Positions 17,099-27,135 of a stretch of 64,000 nucleotides of DNA are shown in pieces; positions within the stretch are counted from its first letter, which is position 1; every line of letters starts with the position of its first letter. The notes beneath the pieces are model-generated. The model worked only from the letters and a program-made list of their open reading frames with translations, ran no database searches and was not told the DNA's origin. The position numbers and the translations under genes were made by a program. Location: assembly GCA_963422565.1 (NCBI GenBank), contig OY730228.1:1-64000 (forward strand). The letters run 5' to 3'. Source of the stretch: G963422565 sp963422565. GTDB taxonomy: Bacteria; Pseudomonadota; Alphaproteobacteria; MPNO01.

Positions 17099-18136
17099 GT
17101 GCGGACCGGGGCGGCGCGCCAGATCGCCGGCGGCACCGTCGCGTTCTCCGCATGCATGGTGGTCCTCGCCAACCACGCGCGCGTGGTCCGGAGTGCGGCC
17201 CCGCTCGCCGATGTCGAGGCCTGGCTTGCGGGCGAGGCGCCCGCGCTCCGCGCGGCGGGGGCGTCGCGGCTCGAGCTCATCGGTCGGCCGCGCGCCGACT
17301 TCGCCGGGCTCGGAATGGATCGCCCCCGCGTGATCGGGGTGGTCAACGTCACCCCGGACAGCTTTTCCGACGGAGGCGACCGGCTGGAGCTCCGGGCTGC
17401 CGTCGATGCGGGCCTGGAGATGGCCGCGGCCGGCGCCGACATGATCGATGTCGGCGGCGAGTCGACGCGGCCGGGCGCCGCTCCGGTTTCCCCTGACCTC
17501 GAATGCGCGCGCGTCCTTCCGGTCGTCGAGGCGTTGGCGGACCGTGGGGTCCGGGTGTCGGTGGACACCCGCCGCGCCGCGGTCATGACGGCGGTCCTGC
17601 GGGCCGGGGCGTCCGTCATCAACGATGTCAGCGCGTTGGGCTGCGATCCGGAGGCGCTCCCCGTCGTCGCGGGGACCCGATGCCCGGTCGTCCTCATGCA
17701 TATGCAGGGGCGGCCGGCGACGATGCAGCGTCGCCCGCGCTATGTCGATGCGCCCTATGAGGTCTTTCGGTTCCTGGACGCGCGCGCGAGGGAGCTCGCG
17801 GCGCTGGGTCATCCTGAGGGTGCGGTCGCGGTCGACCCCGGAATCGGTTTCGGCAAGCGCGACCGTCACAATGCCGCCATCCTCGCCCGGATCGGATCCC
17901 TCCATGCGACCGGCTGCCCGGTCGTCCTCGGGGCGTCGCGAAAGAGCTTCATCGCGCGGGCGTCGAAGGGCGAGCCGCCCAAGACGCGGCTCGCCGGCTC
18001 GATTGCCGCCGTGACCGCGTCCGCGCTCCAGGGAGTCCAGCTGTTTCGCGTTCACGATGTGGCCGAGACCTGCCAGGCCCTCTCCGTCCTCGGGTCGTTC
18101 CTGCGGCCTGCCGGGCGGCAACAGGCCGACCTTTAG
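17099..18136 (+). CDS. folP: Dihydropteroate synthase FolP
   Basis: Condenses DHPP with p-aminobenzoate. Landmarks are 'IGVVNVTPDSFSDGG', 'GADMIDVGGESTRPGA', 'VSVDTRRAAVM', 'VVLMHMQGRP', 'VAVDPGIGFGKRDRHN' and 'LGASRKSFIAR'. GTG 17099 gives 345 residues, but family-like sequence continues upstream (IEPSGLLVGDAAAAAV, from about 17054), and the frame is open back to 16943 without any ATG, GTG or TTG. The true N-terminus is therefore unresolved; ATA 17054 or CTG codons are candidates. Followed by glmM and thiD, as in related genomes. Confidence 0.92.
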   Translation: MRTGAARQIAGGTVAFSACMVVLANHARVVRSAAPLADVEAWLAGEAPALRAAGASRLELIGRPRADFAGLGMDRPRVIGVVNVTPDSFSDGGDRLELRAAVDAGLEMAAAGADMIDVGGESTRPGAAPVSPDLECARVLPVVEALADRGVRVSVDTRRAAVMTAVLRAGASVINDVSALGCDPEALPVVAGTRCPVVLMHMQGRPATMQRRPRYVDAPYEVFRFLDARARELAALGHPEGAVAVDPGIGFGKRDRHNAAILARIGSLHATGCPVVLGASRKSFIARASKGEPPKTRLAGSIAAVTASALQGVQLFRVHDVAETCQALSVLGSFLRPAGRQQADL

Positions 18137-18306
18137 CTTGCGGGGGTCTCGACATGCCGGAGCCGTATACGCGCAGGAAGGCGCTCCCGGGGTTTCTGCC
18201 CTTTGCCGCCGCTCGCGAATTTCAGGTCGCGCTCCGACAGGCTGCACGAGGCCGGCGCGGTCGCTATGATCCCCGCCTTTGCGGTCGGGGAAGCTGAGGG
18301 TAGGGG

Positions 18307-19671
<1,365 letters not shown>

Positions 19672-19679
19672 GGAGGGAG

Positions 19680-20492
19680 ATGGGGGACGGGGCGCGCGGC
19701 CGGGTGCTCGTCGTCGCCGGGTCCGATTCGGGCGGCGGCGCCGGCCTGCAGGCGGACATCAAGACGGTCACTGCGCTCGGCGGTTACGCTGCGACGGCCG
19801 TGACGGCGCTCACCGTGCAGGATACGACCGGCGTTCACGCTGTCCTTCCGGTCGATCCCGCCTTCATCCAACGGCAGATGCGGGCGGTGATCGACGATAT
19901 CGGTGTCGACTGCGTCAAGACGGGCATGCTCCACGGTGCCGAGGTGATCGACGCGGTGGCCGAGATCCTGGATGTCCTCCCCGGCGTGCCGGTCGTCGTC
20001 GATCCGGTGATGGTCGCCAAGGGCGGCGCCCGCCTGCTCGAACCGGATGCGGTCGCGCGCCTGCGGACCCGGCTCGCGCCGCGGGCGGCCGTGATGACTC
20101 CCAATGTTCCGGAAGGCGAGGCGTTGGCCGGGCTCTCGATCGTCGATGCGGAAGCGATGGCGGCGGCGGCTCGCGTTCTTCTCGGCACCGGCTGCGGCGC
20201 GGTCTATCTCAAGGGCGGCCATCTCCCGGGGCGCGAGGTCGAGGACCTGCTGCTGACGGCCGGCGGTATCACGACCTTGCGGCGTTTGCGTATCGAGACT
20301 CCCCACACCCATGGGACCGGCTGCACCCTCGCCTCGGCGATCGCGGCCGGTCTCGCCCAGGGGTTGGATCTGCACCGCGCCGCGGCGCGCGCCAGGGATT
20401 ACCTGCAGGCGGCGATCGCCGCTGCCCCGGGGTTCGGAGCCGGGCACGGGCCGGTCTGGCACGGCCACACCGTCGCGCCGTTCGGCCGATAG
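19680..20492 (+). CDS. thiD: Hydroxymethylpyrimidine (phosphate) kinase ThiD
   Basis: 270 residues. ATG 19680 is chosen because AGGAGGGAG precedes it; a TTG at 19668 lies within that Shine-Dalgarno. PfkB-like fold with 'VAGSDSGGGAGLQADIKT', 'VVDPVMVAKGG', 'MTPNVPEGEAL', 'YLKGGH' and the anion-hole 'THGTGCTLASAIAAGLA'. Phosphorylates HMP to HMP-PP, the substrate of the thiE product located 19 kb away. Confidence 0.95.
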   Translation: MGDGARGRVLVVAGSDSGGGAGLQADIKTVTALGGYAATAVTALTVQDTTGVHAVLPVDPAFIQRQMRAVIDDIGVDCVKTGMLHGAEVIDAVAEILDVLPGVPVVVDPVMVAKGGARLLEPDAVARLRTRLAPRAAVMTPNVPEGEALAGLSIVDAEAMAAAARVLLGTGCGAVYLKGGHLPGREVEDLLLTAGGITTLRRLRIETPHTHGTGCTLASAIAAGLAQGLDLHRAAARARDYLQAAIAAAPGFGAGHGPVWHGHTVAPFGR

Positions 20493-20525
20493 CCACACCC
20501 GCCCGAGCAGCGAGGCGGGGCGGGG

Positions 20526-21047
20526 TCAGCCGTGCCGGGGCGCGGGCTTCCCGGCGCTTGTCGCGAGCCGGCTCAGCACCTTCTCCCGCTCGTGGTCGTT
20601 GATGATGCCGAGCACGACCTTGCGGTAGCCCTCCACGGCCTCGGCGCCGGCCTCGCGATAGGCGCGGGCCAGCCGCCTTCTCTGGCTCTCCGAGAGACGG
20701 CGTTCCAGCTCGAGGCCCTCGGCGGTCAGTTCGAGCAGCCTGCGTCGCCGGTCGCCCTCGCCCGGGTTCGCGGTTATGAAGCCCTCGCGGACGAGCTGGC
20801 CGAGGACGCGCGACAGGCTCTGCTTGGTGATCTTTAGGATGTCCAGCAGATCCGAGACCATGATCCCCGGGTTGCGGCCGACGAAATGGATGACCCGGTG
20901 ATGGGCGCGCCCGAAACCGTATTCCGACAGGATCGCGTCGGGTTCCGCGATGAAGTCGCGATAGGCGTAGAACAGGAGCTCCATGCCCTGGCGCAGCTCC
21001 TCCTCCCGCAAAAAAAGGGGGTTGAAGCTCGATTTTATGTCAGCCAT
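20526..21047 (-). CDS. MarR-family transcriptional regulator
   Basis: 173 residues. A winged helix-turn-helix spans 'GIMVSDLLDILKITKQSLSRVLGQLVREGFI' (two adjacent parts), and the wing 'GDRRRRLLELTAEG' is typical of MarR. The protein is long enough for the flanking dimer helices. It diverges from the class IV aminotransferase gene with an AT-rich control region between them. A TATAAG box ends only 5 nt before the ATG, so a leaderless transcript is possible. The ligand cannot be inferred. Confidence 0.9.
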   Translation of the reverse strand: MADIKSSFNPLFLREEELRQGMELLFYAYRDFIAEPDAILSEYGFGRAHHRVIHFVGRNPGIMVSDLLDILKITKQSLSRVLGQLVREGFITANPGEGDRRRRLLELTAEGLELERRLSESQRRRLARAYREAGAEAVEGYRKVVLGIINDHEREKVLSRLATSAGKPAPRHG

Positions 21048-21138
21048 ATTGACTTATATGCCTAAGAACGTTATCCATCGCAAGCAGATTCGATAACAAA
21101 ATGTCTGAAATAAAATATCTGAAACAAAATCTCCGAGC
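21048..21138. promoter_or_regulatory. Divergent control region with three direct repeats
   Basis: AT-rich island in a GC-rich genome. For the plus strand, TTGACT (21049-21054) and TATCCA (21072-21077) are 17 bp apart. For the minus strand, TATAAG sits just before marR. Direct repeats with a 14-bp period start at 21098, 21112 and 21126 (AAAATGTCTGAAA, AAAATATCTGAAA, AAAATCTCCGA). They may bind the MarR protein or another regulator; this is inference. Confidence 0.5.
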
Positions 21139-21194
21139 GGTTCCGTCGGACGCGAGCGGACGGCGGGGGTAGCGCGGATGCGCGAAGGGCGGCA

Positions 21195-22067
21195 ATGATG
21201 ACTTTCGACGATCGAGACGGGAAGATCTGGTTCAACGGGTCGCTCCGGGACTGGCGGGGCTGCAACCTCCATGTCCTCAGCCACGGACTGCACTATGCGA
21301 GTTGCGTGTTCGAGGGCGAGCGCGTGTATGGCGGCCGGGTCTTCGAACTGCGGGCGCATACGCAGCGGCTGATCGACTCGGCGGCGGCGCTGGGCTTTGC
21401 AATCCCCTATACGCTGGAGGAGATCGAGCGGGCGACCGTCGACACGGTCGCCGCGCAGGGCTTCGCGGACGCCTATGTCCGCCCTGTCGCCTGGCGGGGC
21501 AGCGAGATGATGGGGGTCTCGGCTCAGGACACGTCCATCCAGCTCGCGATCGCGGTCTGGGAATGGCCGTCCTATTTCTCGCCCGATGCGCGGTTGAAGG
21601 GGATTCGCCTGCGTACCGCCCAGTGGCGTCGCCCGTCGCCGAAAGCGGCGCCGGTCCATTCCAAGGCGGCCGGGCTCTACATGATCTGCACCCTCTCCAA
21701 GCATGCCGCCGAGGCCGAAGGCTATCATGACGCCCTGATGCTCGATCATCGGGGCCGGGTCGCCGAAACCACGGGCGCCAACATCTTTCTCGTCCAGGAC
21801 GGCGCGCTGCATACCCCGACCCCCGACTGCTTTCTCGACGGGATCACCCGGCGGACCGTGATCAGGCTCGCCAGGGAACGGGGGATCGAGGTCGTCGAGC
21901 GCCCCGTCATGCCGGACGAGCTCGCCCGTTCGGACGAGATATTCATCACTGGAACTGCCGCCGAGGTGACGCCGGTCGGGGAGATCGACGACCTGAACTT
22001 CCAGGTCGGCTCCGTGACCCGGACGCTCATGGAGGCCTATGACGCCACCGTCCGGGCTGCGGATTAG
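21195..22067 (+). CDS. ilvE: Branched-chain amino acid aminotransferase (class IV PLP enzyme)
   Basis: 290 residues, fold-type IV transaminase. 'IWFNGSLRDWRGCNLHVLSHGLHYA' (in parts) opens the protein; the PLP lysine is K157 in 'PVHSKAAGLYM'. Cofactor-binding 'ETTGANIFLV' and 'DGITRRTVI' follow, and 'FITGTAAEVTPV' is the usual C-terminal signature of BCAT-like members. D-amino-acid or aminodeoxychorismate-lyase-like activities occur in the same fold, but these motifs favour branched-chain specificity. The ATG lies after the repeat-bearing control region. Confidence 0.88.
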   Translation: MMTFDDRDGKIWFNGSLRDWRGCNLHVLSHGLHYASCVFEGERVYGGRVFELRAHTQRLIDSAAALGFAIPYTLEEIERATVDTVAAQGFADAYVRPVAWRGSEMMGVSAQDTSIQLAIAVWEWPSYFSPDARLKGIRLRTAQWRRPSPKAAPVHSKAAGLYMICTLSKHAAEAEGYHDALMLDHRGRVAETTGANIFLVQDGALHTPTPDCFLDGITRRTVIRLARERGIEVVERPVMPDELARSDEIFITGTAAEVTPVGEIDDLNFQVGSVTRTLMEAYDATVRAAD

Positions 22068-22092
22068 CGGAAAGACGCCGCTTGGGATCAAT

Positions 22093-23106
22093 CTACGCGC
22101 GAAAGGCGGGCAGAACCTCTTCGATACAGCGCTGGAGCTGTTCGCGGGGACGCGGGGAGACGAAGCGGAGGATCGGCATCGTGCAGCCGGCCCCGATATA
22201 GGCCGCGATCTTGTCGATCACCGCCTGCGGGGAGCCGTAGGCGAGCCAAGTCTCCGCGCGCTCGGGCGTGATATGACCTGCCCCGTAATATGAGGCGAGG
22301 AAGGTCGATGCCTCGGCGAAGGCGCGGCTGCGATCCTCCTCGATATTCACCATCATGTGGAGCGCCCCGTCGAAATCCGCGGGGTCGCGGCCGTTCGCCG
22401 CGACGTGGTCGAGGATCCTGGCAAAGCGGTCGCGGAACGTGGCGACCGGCGTGCTGTCGGTCTGCCAGCCGTCGGCATGCGCGGCCACGCGCTCGAGAAC
22501 GCGGGCGATCACCGCGGGATCGACATCGTCGCCGACGGGGTTGACCGCGAGCAGGATCGGAACCCGGGCCTGCACGGGTTTGGGCTCGAGCGCGACATCC
22601 GAGAAACTGTGATAGCGCCCCGCATGGCTGGCTTTGTCCTCCGACCATAGCCGGCGGAGAACGGCGATTCCCTCGACGACACGGCTCGGACGCTCCGCGG
22701 ACTCGACGCCCATGACGGCCAGCTCATGGGCGAATTGCGGGCCGTCATGGCGTGAGCCGCCGTTGCAGACGGCGAGGATGGTCCTGCCGTTCGACAGGAC
22801 ATCGAGGCTCGCCCACTGGATCGCGAGGAGGATCGGCTCGCGTAGCGGAAAACTCGCCAGGCAGACGGTTCCGAGCTTGACCCGCTCGGTCCGGGCGGCG
22901 ATCGCCGAGAGGGTCACGATGGCTTCGATCCGCGGCTTCGACAGCAGGTTGTCGCCAACCCAGACGCCGTGGAAAAGACCGGACTCCTCCGCGCTCCGGG
23001 CCATGTCCATGAGGTCCTCGAGCGTGCCCCAGTCGAACAGGATCGCGCGGGTCGACAGGCTGAGTCCGAACTTCGCTGTCATCGCTGTCGCTTCGGTGGC
23101 GGTCAT
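22093..23106 (-). CDS. LLM-class flavin-dependent oxidoreductase
   Basis: 337 residues from ATG 23106 (ATG 23082 is possible). Bacterial-luciferase-like TIM barrel: 'GVWVGDNLLSKPRIEAIVTLSAIAARTERVKLGT' (spread over two strands), 'LDVLSNGRTILAVCNG' and 'HSFSDVALEPKP'. Members use FMN or F420 in oxidations or monooxygenations; the substrate is unknown. Convergent with the aminotransferase gene (25-bp gap) and 37 bp downstream of the M20 gene, with which it is probably co-transcribed. Confidence 0.87.
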   Translation of the reverse strand: MTATEATAMTAKFGLSLSTRAILFDWGTLEDLMDMARSAEESGLFHGVWVGDNLLSKPRIEAIVTLSAIAARTERVKLGTVCLASFPLREPILLAIQWASLDVLSNGRTILAVCNGGSRHDGPQFAHELAVMGVESAERPSRVVEGIAVLRRLWSEDKASHAGRYHSFSDVALEPKPVQARVPILLAVNPVGDDVDPAVIARVLERVAAHADGWQTDSTPVATFRDRFARILDHVAANGRDPADFDGALHMMVNIEEDRSRAFAEASTFLASYYGAGHITPERAETWLAYGSPQAVIDKIAAYIGAGCTMPILRFVSPRPREQLQRCIEEVLPAFRA

Positions 23107-23143
23107 GGCGCTAATCTCTCCCGGTCGCGCAAGGGCTCGGCGG

Positions 23144-24334
23144 TCATCCGAGATAGTCCAGCACGGTTCGTGCGACCACGCTGGCGACATCGCGCAAATG
23201 GGAGAGCGGCACGAAATCGACATCGAGGATTCCGGCCCCTCCGCCGACTCCGTACATCACCGCCGGCACTCCGGCCGCGCAGAGGCCGCCGGCATCGAAC
23301 GTCCCCCGGCCGTAGAAGCGCTCGGGCGGCGCGCCGTGCACGGCCTGATGCGCCCGGGTCAGCGCGGCGACTCCCGGATGCGCAGGATCGACGAGGGCCG
23401 GCCACATATGGTTCCCCTGCTCGACCGTGACCTCATAGGGCGTCATGTCGCCGATCGCGGCGCGCACCTCCTCTGCGGCGGCCGCCGGATCGTCGCCGGG
23501 CAGCAGCCGGCGGTCGACGCGCATGAAGGCGGTCTCGGGCAACGTGTGCGGCGCGAGCGGCGAGAAGGTGAGCTGATAGGGCAGCACATGCCGCCCGCCG
23601 AGCTGTGGATGGGTGCCGGGCAGCGCGATCCGCTTGAGCCGGTCGATCGCCTCATGCGCCCCGTCGATCGCGCTCAGCCCGGTCTCGGGCAGGCTCGAAT
23701 GGACCGCTTTGCCGCGCAGCGTGACGTTGACGTCGACCCGGCCCCGGTTCCCCATGGAAATTCGCTGGCCCGTCGCGGTCATCAGGATCGCGAAGTCCGG
23801 CCTGCCGCCGATCGCCTCGAGTATCGCCTCCGAACAGGCGTGGCTGCTCCGCCCTTCGTTGTTGACCGCGACATAGAGGGTGCCGCCCAACGGTACGCGC
23901 TCCTCCAGCAGCAGCTTGAGAAGCCCCAGAACGATCGCCTGCCCCGCCTTGTTCTGGCTTACTCCCTGCCCGAAAACGGCAGGCTCCGCGAAGCCCCAGC
24001 GCGCCGCGCGGGTGATCTTGCCGGACCACGGATCCGTCATGAGATTATGGTGCTGGACCGGCGTGTAGACCTGGATCAGTAGGGCCTTGCCGCTGCGCCC
24101 CTCGCCGTAACGCGCGACGATCTGGTTGCGGTCCGCCTCGACGATGTCGACGCCGCCGAGGGCTTCGAGCCTGGGCCGCAGCACGCCCTGGACATAGTGG
24201 ACCAGCTTCGGGTCGTCGGGTTCGATGAAGACGTCCGGCCCCAGGGGAACATCGGCCGGAACCCGGGCGAGCGCGCACAGCGTTCCGATCACATGGTGGT
24301 GATCCAGTCGATCGAGAATCGTTTCGTCGCTCAT
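23144..24334 (-). CDS. M20-family metallopeptidase/amidohydrolase
   Basis: 396 residues from ATG 24334. M20 features include 'ALLIQVYTPVQHHN' (where the first zinc histidine is expected), 'AVNNEGRSSHACSEAILEAI' and 'RGKAVHSSLPETG' at the dimerisation domain, and 'FYGRGTFDAGGLCAAGVPAVMYG' with 'DVDFVPLSHLRDVASVV' near the end. Such enzymes remove acyl or aminoacyl groups from peptides or N-acyl amino acids. The 109-bp gap to the VOC gene is small enough for one operon. Substrate undetermined. Confidence 0.82.
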   Translation of the reverse strand: MSDETILDRLDHHHVIGTLCALARVPADVPLGPDVFIEPDDPKLVHYVQGVLRPRLEALGGVDIVEADRNQIVARYGEGRSGKALLIQVYTPVQHHNLMTDPWSGKITRAARWGFAEPAVFGQGVSQNKAGQAIVLGLLKLLLEERVPLGGTLYVAVNNEGRSSHACSEAILEAIGGRPDFAILMTATGQRISMGNRGRVDVNVTLRGKAVHSSLPETGLSAIDGAHEAIDRLKRIALPGTHPQLGGRHVLPYQLTFSPLAPHTLPETAFMRVDRRLLPGDDPAAAAEEVRAAIGDMTPYEVTVEQGNHMWPALVDPAHPGVAALTRAHQAVHGAPPERFYGRGTFDAGGLCAAGVPAVMYGVGGGAGILDVDFVPLSHLRDVASVVARTVLDYLG

Positions 24335-24444
24335 CTTCCCGCTCGCCGCGTCGCCGGGAGGGCGGCGAGTCCTAACACCGACCGGGAAGCCGCGCCATAG
24401 ACCGCACCTGTCGTCGGGTTGCGGCAGGGCCTCGCGACAAATTC

Positions 24445-24852
24445 TCAGCCGGCCCTTTCCGCATCCCAATACATGGCCTCGATCTTGTGGCCGTCGAGGT
24501 CGCGCACGAAGCAGGCGTAATAGGCCGGGCCGTAGGCCGGCCGAAAGCCCGGAGGCCCTTCGTCTTCGCCGCCGGCATCGATGGCCGCATGGTAGAACGC
24601 ATCGACCGCCTCGCGCGAGAAGGTGAGAAAGGAGACATGCATGCCGTTGGCGACGGTCGCCGGGTTTCGGTCCATGGGGGCCTGAACCCAGAACTCCGGA
24701 AACGCCTTGCCGTAAGCTACCGCCATCTCGTGCTCCATGACCCTTCGGGCGCCGATGGCGCCGAGGGCGGCATCGTAGAACGCGGCGGCGCGCGCGAAAT
24801 CGTTCGTCCCGATCGAGACATGGGCGAGGATCGAGGGGACATCGTCGTTCAT
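24445..24852 (-). CDS. VOC-family (glyoxalase/dioxygenase fold) protein
   Basis: 135 residues from ATG 24852. It begins 'ILAHVSIGTNDFARAAAFYDAALG', the classical first beta-alpha-beta unit, and ends with 'YYACFVRDLDGHKIEAMYWD', which carries the usual metal-site histidine/glutamate (H-K-I-E). A single VOC module, so it should dimerise. The next gene upstream (EamA) is 20 bp away. Confidence 0.87.
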   Translation of the reverse strand: MNDDVPSILAHVSIGTNDFARAAAFYDAALGAIGARRVMEHEMAVAYGKAFPEFWVQAPMDRNPATVANGMHVSFLTFSREAVDAFYHAAIDAGGEDEGPPGFRPAYGPAYYACFVRDLDGHKIEAMYWDAERAG

Positions 24853-24872
24853 ATCGGGGGCTCCCCACTTGG

Positions 24873-25769
24873 TCACGGTCGACGCTGCGCTTCGACGCGG
24901 GCGATGAAATAGGTGCAGGCGACGATAATCAGCGCCCCGACGCCGGTCCAGATCGACGGGATCTCGGCGAAGAGGAAATAGCCGAACAGGGCGGCATAGA
25001 TCAGCCGCATGTTTTCCGCCGGACCGACCGCATTGGCTTCGCCGATCGAGAACGCCTTGAGATAGCAGAAGATGCCGGTGGTGGTCAGCAGACCGATCGC
25101 GGCGAGCATGATCCATTCGAGGCCCTCGGGCGTCTGCCACAGCCAGGCCGCCGGGCCGGCGAAAACGAGAATGCCGCCGAGATGGTAATAGAGGAGCACA
25201 CGGTTGGCCGGCTCCGTCCGTGCGAGCACGCGGATGAGGACATTGGCCACGGCGAAGGCGAACGCTCCTCCGACCGCGACCAACGCCATCGGCTCCATCC
25301 CGTCTCCGCCGGGGCGAATCATGACCAGGACGCCGACGAAGCCGAACACCGTAGCCGCCCAGCGGCGACCGTCGACGATCTCGGCGAGGACGACCACCGC
25401 GACGAGGGTCGTGAACAGCGGCTTGGAGAACATGATCGCGGTCGCGTCGGCGAGGGGTAGATGAACGATCGAGAGGAATACGCAGAGCTGGGCGGCGAAG
25501 GCGAAGGACATGCGCAGTATGTGGAGCCCCAGCCGCGCGGTTTTCAGATCGTGCAAGCCCATGCGCAGGAACATCGGCGCCAGCACGATCATGCCCACCA
25601 CGTAGCGCGACAGGGCGATCTGCATCGGGTCGAACCTGCGCCCCAGCGATTTCACGCAGATATCCGCCACCGAAAGAACGAATGCGCCGATGCAGAGCCA
25701 CAATATCCCGCGGAAGTTGGGCGGAAGCCGCGTCCATTGGCGGGTCAGCGCTTCCCTCGCGCCGGTCAT
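24873..25769 (-). CDS. EamA/DMT-family transporter
   Basis: 298 residues with about ten hydrophobic helices in two EamA repeats ('GILWLCIGAFVLSVADICVKSLGR', 'FCYLKAFSIGEANAVGPAENMRLIYAALFGYFLFAEIPS'; each longer than quoted motifs elsewhere and shown only in part). Metabolite exporters of this family carry amino acids, nucleosides or drugs. As the first gene of the minus-strand set EamA-VOC-M20-LLM, it may move the substrate or product of those enzymes. Confidence 0.88.
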   Translation of the reverse strand: MTGAREALTRQWTRLPPNFRGILWLCIGAFVLSVADICVKSLGRRFDPMQIALSRYVVGMIVLAPMFLRMGLHDLKTARLGLHILRMSFAFAAQLCVFLSIVHLPLADATAIMFSKPLFTTLVAVVVLAEIVDGRRWAATVFGFVGVLVMIRPGGDGMEPMALVAVGGAFAFAVANVLIRVLARTEPANRVLLYYHLGGILVFAGPAAWLWQTPEGLEWIMLAAIGLLTTTGIFCYLKAFSIGEANAVGPAENMRLIYAALFGYFLFAEIPSIWTGVGALIIVACTYFIARVEAQRRP

Positions 25770-25993
25770 GGCGGATCGGGGAGGCGCGAGGCCGCGGCGC
25801 GCGACGCGGGGCCGGGGCCGTCCTTCGTCTTCATACCGCCCCTTCCGCGCAGGTTTCGCCCGACATCGACCGGCGCGAACGGCCAGGATGTCGGATCGCG
25901 GCGGACGGCAAAGGATCTGACGGTTCGCGCCTCCGCCATGCTAGACTGACGCCCAGGAGACGGTCGCATGCTGGATCGTCGGAGATTCGTATC

Positions 25994-26014
25994 ATGACGG
26001 AAAACGCGAAATGA
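25994..26014 (+). other. Overlapping six-codon leader ORF duplicating the Rieske start
   Basis: ATG ACG GAA AAC GCG AAA TGA reads MTENAK and stops at 26014. The downstream gene starts at the overlapping ATGA (26011) and itself begins MTENA. The 17-bp direct duplication of the start region thus creates a minicistron that could couple or tune translation. Confidence 0.6.
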
Positions 26015-27078
26015 CGGAGAACGCAATCCTCCCCTTCGTGCGCAACGCCTGGTATCTCGGCGCCTGGGCGCATGAGCTCGACGAAGGTCTCCTGGCTCGA
26101 ACGATCATGAACGAGCCCATCGTCTTCTATCGCGACGCTCAAGGCAGGACCGGCGCGCTGGAAGACCGCTGCTGTCATCGGGGCGCGCCGCTGACCCACG
26201 GCCAGGTCGTGCCGGAGGGGTTGGAATGCGGGTATCACGGCCTGATCTACGCGACCGACGGGCGGTGCGTCGTTGTCCCGGGTCAGAAGAACGTCCCGCC
26301 CCACGCGCGGGTGCGCAGCTACCCGGTCGTCGAACGGAACGGCAATGTATGGATATGGATGGGCGACCCGAGTCTGGCGGACGAGAGCCGGATCGTCGCA
26401 TATCCGTATCATGACGATCCCGAGAATTGGCCTCACCGCAAGGCGGTGTTTCACATGAAGGCCAACTATCTCTTCATGATCGACAATCTGATGGACCTGA
26501 CTCATCTGGGCTATGTCCATCGGCACACCATCGGCGGCCAGCCGAGCGCTCACGTCGCCGCGGACATGGAGACCCGGCGCACCGGGACCGGCGCCTATTT
26601 CATTCGCTGGCTGCTCGATCACGACCCGCCGCCCACCTACAGGAAGGGAGGCGGGTTCGCCGGCAAGGTGGACCGTTGGCAGGAGTTCGAATATGTCGCG
26701 CCGGGCGTGGTCCTCCAATGGTCGGGCGCCCTGGCGGTCGGCAAGGCAGCCAGGGAGAACCGCGACCAGGAAGGCTTCCATCTTCGGCTTCTGCATTGCG
26801 CGACGCCGGAGACCGACAACACGTTCCACTACTTCTGGTCGACCTCCAACGGTTACCGCCAGGACGATCCGGCGGCCACCCAGGAGATGTATGACGAGAT
26901 CTATCCGACCTTCATCGAGGACAAGGTCATCATGGAGGCGCAGCAGGAGCGGATCGACATCGACCCGACGCGGCCCTTGGTGAATATCCGCGCCGACAGC
27001 GCGCTCGCGCTCGCCCGCATCTCGCTCGGCGAGATGATCGACGCGGAACGGGTGCAGCTCAGCCAGGCCGCCGAATAG
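26011..27078 (+). CDS. Rieske non-heme iron oxygenase, alpha subunit (vanillate demethylase-like)
   Basis: 355 residues. The Rieske cluster ligands are C54-x-H56 ('CCHRGAPLTHG') and C73-x-x-H76 ('ECGYHG'). The catalytic mononuclear iron site is in 'NLMDLTHLGYVHRHTIG' with the usual D-x-x-H-x4-H spacing. Overall length and N-terminus ('FVRNAWYLGAWAHEL') match VanA-type O-demethylases and related aromatic or quaternary-amine oxygenases. No reductase gene is adjacent, so electron supply must come from elsewhere. Divergent from the EamA gene across 241 bp. Confidence 0.88.
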   Translation: MTENAILPFVRNAWYLGAWAHELDEGLLARTIMNEPIVFYRDAQGRTGALEDRCCHRGAPLTHGQVVPEGLECGYHGLIYATDGRCVVVPGQKNVPPHARVRSYPVVERNGNVWIWMGDPSLADESRIVAYPYHDDPENWPHRKAVFHMKANYLFMIDNLMDLTHLGYVHRHTIGGQPSAHVAADMETRRTGTGAYFIRWLLDHDPPPTYRKGGGFAGKVDRWQEFEYVAPGVVLQWSGALAVGKAARENRDQEGFHLRLLHCATPETDNTFHYFWSTSNGYRQDDPAATQEMYDEIYPTFIEDKVIMEAQQERIDIDPTRPLVNIRADSALALARISLGEMIDAERVQLSQAAE

Positions 27079-27081
27079 GCC

Positions 27082-27122
27082 GCCTGCCGCCGGCGCCCCC
27101 GAGGGCGGCGCCGGCGGCAGGC
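27082..27122. terminator. GC-rich hairpin between convergent genes
   Basis: A perfect 16-bp inverted repeat (27082-27097 pairs with 27107-27122) with a 9-nt loop lies between the stops of the Rieske and phytanoyl-dioxygenase-like genes. No T-run follows, so it may act as a bidirectional transcript-end barrier rather than a classical intrinsic terminator. Confidence 0.6.
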
Positions 27123-27135
27123 GAGCCCGATCCGC

